A stretch of 7,891 nt of DNA, from NCBI GenBank assembly GCA_021780395.1, contig JAJXYU010000081.1, positions 1-7,891 on the forward strand, written 5' to 3'. Shown piece by piece: positions 1 to 6,180 of this stretch. The stretch's first letter is position 1. Each line of letters opens with the position of its first letter. A model generated the notes under the pieces. It was given only the letters and a program-made list of their open reading frames with translations, did not search any database and was not told the DNA's origin. Both the position numbers and the translations under genes were made by a program. This DNA comes from Pseudomonadota bacterium. Lineage in GTDB: Bacteria; Pseudomonadota; Gammaproteobacteria; Steroidobacterales; Steroidobacteraceae.

Positions 1-432
1 CGCATCGCCCAGGTCCGCGAGGTGTTGCGCGGAATCGGCGCCGGCGAGGTACCCGAGCTGCTGGTGTTCAACAAGATCGACCGCAGCGGCGAGCCGGCGC
101 GGGTGGAGCGCGATGCGGACGGCCGCCCGACCCAGGTGTGGTGCTCCGCGATCACCGGTGCAGGGCTCGCGGAGCTGCGGGACGCGATCGGCGCATGGGT
201 GAAACCGGATCGGACCGAGCGGACGCTGCGGTTGCCGCTGTCCGCGGCGGCGCTGCGCTCCGAGCTGTACCGTCGCGATGCGGTGCGCGCGGAGCGGCAG
301 CGCGACGACGGTGGTTGGGACGTCGACGTCGAGATCGGCTCGAGTGATCTCGCCGCACTCGCTGGTCGACACGGCGTCGTGATCGAGAATCCCAAGGTTC
401 GTGAGGCCGGCGCAAAAAAGCGAGTTGCGTGA
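1..432 (+). CDS. hflX: GTPase HflX, C-terminal part (5' end outside window)
   Basis: This is the 3' end of a gene open from the first base, giving 143 codons and a TGA at 430-432. HflX is a ribosome-associated GTPase; in E. coli it splits stalled or heat-damaged 70S ribosomes. The end of the G domain is visible: the G4 motif NKID is encoded at 70-81 and the G5-like Ser-Ala of CSAITGAGL at 145-150. These are followed by the C-terminal domain typical of the family, in which a small beta-rich segment ends in a charged tail. G1-G3 and the N-terminal HflX domain lie upstream of the window. The gene directly precedes hflK, as in E. coli, where hfq-hflX-hflK-hflC is a known cluster. The identification rests on G4/G5 plus this gene order. 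Nothing suggests damage; the truncation is only the window edge. Confidence 0.93.
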   Translation, partial: RIAQVREVLRGIGAGEVPELLVFNKIDRSGEPARVERDADGRPTQVWCSAITGAGLAELRDAIGAWVKPDRTERTLRLPLSAAALRSELYRRDAVRAERQRDDGGWDVDVEIGSSDLAALAGRHGVVIENPKVREAGAKKRVA

Positions 433-437
433 GCGAC

Positions 438-466
438 TTGTGAGCGGCGGCCGGGCTGCCTAGAAT
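438..466 (+). promoter_or_regulatory. Probable sigma70-type promoter for hflK
   Basis: TTGTGA at 438-443 (4 of 6 to TTGACA) and TAGAAT at 461-466 (5 of 6 to TATAAT) are separated by exactly 17 bp. A start near 473 would give a leader of about 60 nt before the hflK ATG at 536. The elements sit just after the hflX stop codon, so hflK-hflC-purA could be transcribed independently of hflX as well as by read-through. The call is from box match and spacing only. Confidence 0.55.
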
Positions 467-535
467 GTCGCGCCCGTACGGTGCGCTCGAAAGCCGCCAT
501 CGCGGGCGCCCCGAACGCTATTGTTAAGGTCCACG

Positions 536-1675
536 ATGGCTTGGAACGACCCCGGCGAGAAGCGCAATCCCTGGAATCGCCAGCGTCCGCAGAGCGACTT
601 GGATGAGATCCTGCGCAAGGCGCGGCGTTGGATCGGCGGGCTGTTCGGGCGCAAGCCTTCCGGCGCGGCCCTCAAGCCGCCGATCGACTGGACTCGGGCG
701 CTCCTGATCCTCGCCGTCGCGCTCGGCGGGCTGTGGCTCGGGAGCGGCTTCTACCGGGTGGATGCGCAGCAGCGCGCCGTGATCCTGCGGTTCGGCAAAT
801 ACGTCGCGACGATGGGGCCGGGCTACAACTGGCACTGGCCGTGGCCGATCGAGCGCAAGATCGTCGTGAACGTCTCGCGCGTCTACAGCATCACCGACGA
901 CGAGAGCGTGCTCACCGCGGACACGAATCTGGTCGAGGTGAAGTCCGCCGTCCAGTACACCCAGCCCGATCCGTTGCAGCTCTTGTTCCGGGTCCGCGAC
1001 GTCGACGAGACGCTGGTTCAGGTGTGCGAGAGCGCGATGCGCGAGGTGATCGGCCAGGCGACGCTGAACCAGGCGCTCGCGATGGATCCGACGATTCCGC
1101 AGCGCGCCCGCGAGCTGATCCAGCGCACGCTCGATGGTTATCGGATGGGGATCCACGTCGTCAGCGTGAACCTGACCGACATCAACGTGCCGGAGCCGGT
1201 CCAGGCCGCCCAGCGCGACGCGATCAAGGCCGACAAGGACCGCCAGCGCTACGAGCAGGAAGCACAGGCTTACCGCAACGATCTGCTGCCGCGCGCCCGT
1301 GGCGACGCCGCGAAGACGATCCAGGATGCCGAGGCGTACAAGGCGCGGGTCGTCGCGCTCGCGCAAGGCGACACCGCGCGCTTCGACGACGTGCTCGCCC
1401 AATATCGGCGGGCCCCGGCGGTCACGCGCGAGCGGATCTACCTGCAAACGATGCAGGACGTCTACGCGAGGGCCCGCAAGGTGATCGTCGCGACCTCGCA
1501 CGGCGGCAACGTGATGTACCTGCCGCTCGACAAGCTGATGGCCGCGCCGCCGGCCGCGGGCTCGTCGTCGTCGTCGTCCGTACCGAGCGGATCGGTGCGG
1601 GTGCAAGCCGTGCTTCCGGCTCCGGCCGATTCGGCCGCGCCGGCGACGACCCACGATGGCGGAGGGGGAGGCTGA
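536..1675 (+). CDS. hflK: FtsH protease modulator HflK (SPFH/prohibitin family)
   Basis: The 379-residue product is a membrane-anchored SPFH protein that assembles with HflC into the periplasm-facing cage around FtsH and limits its proteolysis of membrane proteins. The N terminus MAWNDPG...NPW matches the family hallmark, and a DLDE..LRK segment follows at about 21-28. A hydrophobic segment at about 53-72 is the single membrane helix. The SPFH domain begins at VDAQQRAVILRFGKY (75-89), and a long Ala/charged helix at about 225-290 is the expected stalk. The C-terminal tail (about 338-379) is low complexity: six serines, then a Pro/Ala-rich stretch and five glycines. An in-frame TTG at 521 would add five residues, but the ATG at 536 is preferred because it gives the conserved MAWN start and has AAGG a few bases upstream. 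The stop overlaps the hflC start (ATGA). E. coli HflK is somewhat longer, at about 419 residues. Confidence 0.96.
   Translation: MAWNDPGEKRNPWNRQRPQSDLDEILRKARRWIGGLFGRKPSGAALKPPIDWTRALLILAVALGGLWLGSGFYRVDAQQRAVILRFGKYVATMGPGYNWHWPWPIERKIVVNVSRVYSITDDESVLTADTNLVEVKSAVQYTQPDPLQLLFRVRDVDETLVQVCESAMREVIGQATLNQALAMDPTIPQRARELIQRTLDGYRMGIHVVSVNLTDINVPEPVQAAQRDAIKADKDRQRYEQEAQAYRNDLLPRARGDAAKTIQDAEAYKARVVALAQGDTARFDDVLAQYRRAPAVTRERIYLQTMQDVYARARKVIVATSHGGNVMYLPLDKLMAAPPAAGSSSSSSVPSGSVRVQAVLPAPADSAAPATTHDGGGGG
1661..1670 (+). promoter_or_regulatory. Ribosome binding site of hflC inside the end of hflK
   Basis: The purine stretch GGAGGGGGAG lies 4 bases before the hflC ATG at 1675 and contains a full GGAGG. 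It also encodes part of the polyglycine end of HflK, so one stretch serves as both protein tail and ribosome binding site. Together with the ATGA overlap this supports translational coupling of hflK and hflC. Confidence 0.7.
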
Positions 1676-2547
1676 TGCACAACCGCGTGCTCTTTGCGTT
1701 GATCGCCGCGGCCGTGCTCGCACTCCTCGTGCGGGCGAGCGTATTCACGGTCAGCGAGGGACAAGGCGCGATCGAGTCGGTCGGCGGCGAGATCATCGGC
1801 ACCCATTTCGCGCCCGGACTGCACTTCAAGCTGCCGCTCGTCGACCAGGTGTCGAAGTTCGACGAGCGCGTGCTGACCCAGTTCTATCCGGACGAGCGGT
1901 TCCTGACGCATGAGCAGGAGCAGTTGAACGTCGATTTCTACGTGAAGTGGCGCATCGCGCACCTGCGCCGCTACTACGAGGCGACCGGCGGCTCGGAGGA
2001 CGTCGCGAACGCGCGTCTCGGTGAGACCATCGAGGACGCGATCAAGAGCGTCGTGACCCGGCGCACCCTGCAGCAGGTGATCACCGCCGACCGGACGGCG
2101 TTCACCCACGCGATGATGAAGACCGCGGCACCGGCCGCGCGCGAGCTCGGCGTGCGGATCGTCGACGTGCGCATCACCAAGATCGATCTGCCGTCCCAGG
2201 TGCGCGACTCGGTGTTCGACCGGATGCGCGCGACGTTCAAGGCCCAGGCGGCGAAGTTGCGCGCCCAAGGGCTCGAGACGGCCGAGACGACACGTGCGGA
2301 GGCGAGCAAGGAACAGACCGAGATCCTCGCGACGGCGTCCGCGCAGGCGCAGGAGATCCGCGGTGCCGGCGACGCCGAGGCCAGCAAGATCTACGCGCGC
2401 GCCTACTCGCAGGATCCGTCGTTCTACGCGTTCTACCGCAGCATGCAGGCGTACCGCGCATCGATCGGCACGCCCGGCGACGTGCTCGTCGTATCGCCGA
2501 AGGGCGAGTTCTTCAAATACTTCGCTCACCCCGGCGCCGGGCGCTGA
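1675..2547 (+). CDS. hflC: FtsH protease modulator HflC (SPFH/prohibitin family)
   Basis: The 290-residue product is the HflC partner of HflK in the inner-membrane FtsH-HflKC complex. A signal-anchor helix at about 5-23 is followed by the SPFH domain, with VSEGQGAI at 26-33, PGLHFKLPLVDQV at 47-59 and VDFYVKWRI at 86-94. Residues about 182-245 form an Ala/Glu-rich helical stalk containing RGAGDAEASKIYARAYSQDP (229-248), the most recognisable HflC signature. The protein ends in VLVVSPKGEFFKYF (270-283). E. coli HflC has about 334 residues because of an insertion in the middle of the SPFH region. The shorter form here resembles that of many other proteobacteria, so it is not a deletion. The RFGK segment present in E. 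coli after the first SPFH strand is replaced by a divergent ESVGGEI. The start overlaps the hflK stop and has a strong ribosome binding site. Confidence 0.96.
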   Translation: MHNRVLFALIAAAVLALLVRASVFTVSEGQGAIESVGGEIIGTHFAPGLHFKLPLVDQVSKFDERVLTQFYPDERFLTHEQEQLNVDFYVKWRIAHLRRYYEATGGSEDVANARLGETIEDAIKSVVTRRTLQQVITADRTAFTHAMMKTAAPAARELGVRIVDVRITKIDLPSQVRDSVFDRMRATFKAQAAKLRAQGLETAETTRAEASKEQTEILATASAQAQEIRGAGDAEASKIYARAYSQDPSFYAFYRSMQAYRASIGTPGDVLVVSPKGEFFKYFAHPGAGR

Positions 2548-2565
2548 GGGTTCGCGGGAGCGACC

Positions 2566-4063
<1,498 letters not shown>

Positions 4064-4156
4064 CGTCCGCCGGTCGCGGGGGTCCGGCCGCCGCACGCGG
4101 TCCGCTCGGGGATTTCCACGAGTGCCGCGCGACGCGCCGACGAGGACAATCCGCGA

Positions 4157-4831
4157 ATGCAGGAGATCGAGCGTGTACGCGTGTTCCACGACCGGGCCGA
4201 AGCCGGCCGCGCGCTCGCGTCGCGGCTCGCCGAGTATGCGCGGCGTTCAGACGCGGTCGTGCTCGGCCTGCCTCGTGGCGGTGTGCCGGTCGCGCACGCG
4301 ATCGCGGCCGCGCTCGAGCTGCCGCTCGACGTGCTCGTGGTCCGCAAGCTCGGCGCGCCGGGGCAGCCGGAGCTCGCGATCGGCGCGATCGCGGCCGGCG
4401 TCGTCGTGCGCAACCCGGAGATCGCCGGCTGGCGCGGCGATGATCCGCGGGTGATCGACGCGATCGTCGAGCGAGAGCGTGCGGAACTCGGGCGGCGGGA
4501 GCGCCTCTATCGTGCGAACTCGCCACCGCTCGTACTCGACGGGAAGACGGTGATCCTGGTCGATGACGGCGCGGCGACCGGTGCGTCGATGCGCGCCGCG
4601 ATCGCGGTGTCGCGCGCGCTGCGCGCCGCGTTCGTCGTCGTCGCGCTGCCGACCGCATCGCCCGAAGCCTGCGGCGTTCTGCGGGACGAAGCCGACCGCC
4701 TCGTCTGCCTGCAGGCGCCGCCGTCGTTCAACGCGGTCGGGGAGTGGTACGAGCGATTCGACCAGACGACCGATCGCGAAGTGATCGAGCTGCTGCGCGC
4801 GCAACCCACGGCGCCGCCGGCGGCGCGCTGA
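4157..4831 (+). CDS. Phosphoribosyltransferase-domain protein (type I PRTase fold)
   Basis: A 224-residue soluble protein. The PRPP-binding signature VILVDDGAATGAS is at 132-144, with the two acidic residues followed by the Gly/Thr loop. LGLPRGGVPVA (36-46) forms the substrate-side loop near the N terminus, and RKLGAPGQPELAIGAIA (63-79) is typical of a broad family annotated simply as 'phosphoribosyltransferase'. FNAVGEWYERFDQTTDREVIELL near the C terminus is also characteristic of that family. It is not close to the known purine salvage enzymes, and its substrate is unknown. Family members are sometimes fused to hydrolase domains and often sit near stress genes; here the domain stands alone. 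The start ATG at 4157 has GAGG 11 bases upstream. The gene lies 93 bp after purA on the same strand, so co-transcription is possible. It converges on the HPF-like gene with a 23-bp gap. Confidence 0.88.
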   Translation: MQEIERVRVFHDRAEAGRALASRLAEYARRSDAVVLGLPRGGVPVAHAIAAALELPLDVLVVRKLGAPGQPELAIGAIAAGVVVRNPEIAGWRGDDPRVIDAIVERERAELGRRERLYRANSPPLVLDGKTVILVDDGAATGASMRAAIAVSRALRAAFVVVALPTASPEACGVLRDEADRLVCLQAPPSFNAVGEWYERFDQTTDREVIELLRAQPTAPPAAR

Positions 4832-4848
4832 GCGCGCCCCGCAGCGGG
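4811..4848. terminator. Possible bidirectional termination structures between convergent genes
   Basis: Two inverted repeats sit where the phosphoribosyltransferase gene (+) and the HPF-like gene (-) converge. The first is a perfect 16-bp palindrome, GCGCCGCCGGCGGCGC at 4811-4826, inside the last codons of the + gene. The second pairs CCCG (4838-4841) with CGGG (4845-4848) around a 3-base loop. Neither is followed by a T-run on either strand, so they do not meet the classical intrinsic terminator pattern. Position is the main argument for a role. Confidence 0.25.
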
Positions 4849-4854
4849 CTGCGA

Positions 4855-5202
4855 TCATCCTTCCAGGCGATGGTCCTGCGCGTGCCGCTTCTGCGCGTGC
4901 TCGTCGAGGAGCCGGCGGGCGGTGTCGAACGCATGGCGCAGCGCGAGGTAGGCGTCCACGTCCTCCGGATGCGGGTGCTTGGCGCTGTCGACGTGCACGG
5001 TGCGCCCTGGCACCTCGATGTCGATCTTGATCACGAACGGCGCGCCCTTGTTTTGATGCGCATCCGGGGTGGCGACCGTCACGTGGCAGCCGACGATCTG
5101 GGTGTGGACCCGCTCGAGGCGCGCGAGCAGTTCGCGGGCCTTGGCTTCGACCGCGGGCGACGCGGGCATGTGGCGAAAGGTGATTTGCAGGGATTTTTGC
5201 AT
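4855..5202 (-). CDS. HPF/RaiA-family ribosome-associated protein (short form)
   Basis: A 115-residue protein starting MQKSLQITFRHM. Proteins of this family bind the 30S decoding region and either stop translation or pair ribosomes into inactive dimers during stress and stationary phase. Sequence support is the beta-alpha-beta pattern: strand LQITFRHM (5-12), helix PAVEAKARELLARLERVH (16-33), strand IVGCHVTVATP (36-46), strand FVIKIDIEVPGRTVHVD (56-72), and a final helix DVDAYLALRHAFDTARRLLDEH (81-102). The family's 'HEDVY.AI..AFD.ARRQL' pattern is clear in the last helix. Length matches short HPF/YfiA proteins, and there is no C-terminal dimerisation domain of the long-HPF type. The reading frame is open further upstream to 5751, but that part is antisense to the next gene, so the ATG at 5200-5202 is taken as the start. 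No strong ribosome binding site is seen before it. The gene is divergent from the host-attachment-like gene across a 144-bp gap. Confidence 0.82.
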   Translation of the reverse strand: MQKSLQITFRHMPASPAVEAKARELLARLERVHTQIVGCHVTVATPDAHQNKGAPFVIKIDIEVPGRTVHVDSAKHPHPEDVDAYLALRHAFDTARRLLDEHAQKRHAQDHRLEG

Positions 5203-5236
5203 CCGATTGTCCAGTGCGGGAACGCGTGTGCATCCC

Positions 5237-5260
5237 ATTCGGCGCCAATGATCGCCGAAT
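5237..5260. repeat. Perfect 8-bp inverted repeat in the divergent intergenic region
   Basis: ATTCGGCG (5237-5244) and CGCCGAAT (5253-5260) are exact reverse complements separated by 8 bp. The repeat lies 34 bp upstream of the HPF-like start (minus strand) and 86 bp upstream of the host-attachment-like start. This is the size and place expected of a dimeric regulator's operator serving the HPF-like promoter or both genes. It could instead be a chance hairpin in GC-rich DNA. No regulator gene is seen in the window. Confidence 0.4.
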
Positions 5261-5334
5261 TGCCATGCCCTGTCATGCGGGGATTCCAGGGTGCCGGTTC
5301 GGGCAGACCCGATGGCCGAGCGGCGCGGGAGTCG

Positions 5335-5340
5335 TATGCT
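5335..5340 (+). promoter_or_regulatory. Candidate -10 box of the host-attachment-like gene
   Basis: TATGCT lies 6 bases before the ATG at 5347. This would place the transcription start at or next to the A of the start codon and give a leaderless mRNA. No good -35 hexamer is found at 16-18 bp. The nearest purine run (GGGAG at 5328-5332) is 14 bases from the ATG, which is far for a ribosome binding site. The box matches in form the -10 candidates at 461 (TAGAAT) and 5848 (TAGACT). Confidence 0.35.
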
Positions 5341-5346
5341 GGCGCC

Positions 5347-5811
5347 ATGGGTTTTCGAGTCGTGATCGCCGATCGTGCACGCGCCCGCATCTACGAGGCG
5401 CCGCGGGTGCGTGGGCCTCTGCGGCTCGTCGAGGAACTCGACGATCCGCAAGCGCATTGGCATGATCGGGACTTCAAGTCCGATCGCCCAGGGCGCGTCT
5501 TCGATCATGCGGCCGGTCCGGGCCGACGCGGCGCGGTCGCGCATCACGGCACGCAGGGCGAGCGTTCCCCGTTGAAGCACGAGGCCGAGGTGTTCGCGCA
5601 CCGCGTCGTCGCCGCGCTCGAACTCGCCCGGAAGCAGTTCACGCGGCTCGCCTTGGTCGCCGAACCGGGATTTCTCGGCGAGCTGCGGGCAGTCTTGCCG
5701 AGATCGCTCCAGTCCATGGTCGTTCTCGAGATACCGAAGGATCTGACGCACCTCGACGAACGGGCGCTCGCGGAGGCCTTGTCGCCGGCTTTGTACGCGA
5801 ATCCCATCTGA
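5347..5811 (+). CDS. Host attachment-family protein (PF10116 / baeRF-like)
   Basis: A 154-residue soluble protein with no signal peptide or membrane segment. It begins with a strand-rich MGFRVVIADRARARIYEA (1-18). It then has the family's central pattern HDRDFKSDRPGRVFDHAAG (39-57), the KHEAEVFAHRV segment (77-87), LALVAEPGFLGELRAVLP (101-118) and the C-terminal VVLEIPKDLTHLDERALAEAL (125-145). The family name, 'required for attachment to host cells', comes from limited work and says little about mechanism. Related proteins have been grouped with eRF1/Pelota-like (baeRF) domains, which hints at an RNA- or ribosome-linked role; I state this from memory. The start at 5347 is chosen because the upstream open frame (back to 4744) is antisense to the HPF-like gene and a -10 box sits just before this ATG. 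It is transcribed away from the HPF-like gene, with which it may share regulation. Confidence 0.82.
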   Translation: MGFRVVIADRARARIYEAPRVRGPLRLVEELDDPQAHWHDRDFKSDRPGRVFDHAAGPGRRGAVAHHGTQGERSPLKHEAEVFAHRVVAALELARKQFTRLALVAEPGFLGELRAVLPRSLQSMVVLEIPKDLTHLDERALAEALSPALYANPI

Positions 5812-5844
5812 GCCCCGCGAATCGCGGCGGCCAATCCCGTTTCC

Positions 5845-5950
5845 TGCTAGACTCGTCCGGTGCCTGGTCGTCGGCGCCTGCCGATCCGGACCGCCGGTTC
5901 CGGATGGGGTCGAGGCCGATGCGCGTCGACCCGCGAAGGCTCAATCAGCC
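5845..5950 (+). other. Hairpin-rich non-coding stretch with extended -10 box; possible small RNA
   Basis: No protein gene fits the 174-bp gap 5812-5985. TGCTAGACT at 5845-5853 is an extended -10 motif without a clear -35. Downstream on the + strand are four consecutive potential stems. H1 is TCGGC (5871-5875) with GCCGA (5880-5884), loop of 4. H2 is ATCCGGACC (5884-5892) with GGTTCCGGAT (5896-5905), 9 bp with one bulged T and a 3-base loop. H3 is GGGTCGA (5907-5913) with TCGACCC (5926-5932). H4 is GGCT (5938-5941) with AGCC (5947-5950). No T-run follows. It could be a structured transcript, a leader or antisense to the tRNA, or chance pairing in GC-rich DNA. Confidence 0.3.
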
Positions 5951-5985
5951 ATCAAGCAATTGATAATCAACGGGTTCTCGAGGAG

Positions 5986-6070
5986 TGGTGCCCAGGAGAG
6001 GACTCGAACCTCCACGAATTTCTCCACTGGTACCTGAAACCAGCGCGTCTACCAGTTCCGCCACCTGGGC
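5986..6070 (-). tRNA. tRNA-Leu (anticodon CAG)
   Basis: Read on the minus strand, the gene folds completely. The acceptor stem is GCCCAGG (6070-6064) with CCTGGGC (5996-5990), followed by discriminator A (5989) and an encoded CCA (5988-5986). The D-arm contains AACTGGTAGAC. The anticodon stem CTGGT/ACCAG encloses the loop TTCAGGT, with CAG at 6036-6034. A 13-base variable region (6026-6014) is the long arm of class II tRNAs. The T-loop is TTCGAGT (6008-6002). It reads leucine CUG codons, which are abundant in this GC-rich genome. A tRNA-Leu near rnr is common in Gammaproteobacteria; here it is divergent from rnr. No T-rich terminator is obvious after the CCA end. Confidence 0.97.
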
Positions 6071-6102
6071 ATGAGGGGGCGCGCCTTCGGCGCAGGCCGC
6101 GA

Positions 6103-6131
6103 AATGTACGCACAGCCCCGCGCCTTGTCAA
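6103..6131 (-). promoter_or_regulatory. Promoter of tRNA-Leu
   Basis: On the minus strand a perfect -35, TTGACA (6131-6126), is followed after exactly 17 bp by TACATT (6108-6103; 4 of 6 to TATAAT). Transcription would start near 6096, about 25 bases before the mature tRNA 5' end. The stretch just after the -10 is GC-rich (GCGGCC...), the kind of discriminator linked to stringent control of stable RNA promoters. The leader can form the small hairpin GCGCC/GGCGC at 6081-6093. Confidence 0.75.
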
Positions 6132-6180
6132 TCGAATCGAATGGGATGGTCGCAATGCCGGCCACGGGAGTATTGAGGAC

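Noticed and set aside
628..1674. Long + strand frame upstream of and in frame with hflC
   Set aside because: This part overlaps hflK in another frame and gives an Arg/Ala-rich nonsense product. The true start is the ATG at 1675 with a strong ribosome binding site.
524..1723. 399-codon minus-strand open frame opposite hflK
   Set aside because: Antisense to a confidently identified gene, with a low-complexity Arg-rich product and no ribosome binding site or family match.
4744..5346. N-terminal extension of the host-attachment-like frame
   Set aside because: It runs through the end of the phosphoribosyltransferase gene and antisense to the HPF-like gene, and family similarity starts at the ATG at 5347.
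5203..5751. N-terminal extension of the HPF-like frame
   Set aside because: It is antisense to the host-attachment-like gene. HPF similarity begins right at MQKSLQITF (start 5202).
5960..5970. TTGATAATCAA palindrome in a short A/T-rich patch after the tRNA
   Set aside because: Only 11 bp with a single central base, no T-run for termination and no partner site; too short to call a regulatory element.
4064..5985. Inserted mobile element using the 3' end of tRNA-Leu as an attachment site
   Set aside because: The tRNA 3' end faces the three extra genes, so this was considered. I found no second copy of the tRNA end in 4064-5985, no integrase, and no change in base composition.
6125..6130. TTGTCA as a -35 box for rnr on the + strand
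   Set aside because: No -10 at 16-18 bp, and the same bases are the reverse complement of the well-supported TTGACA of the tRNA promoter.
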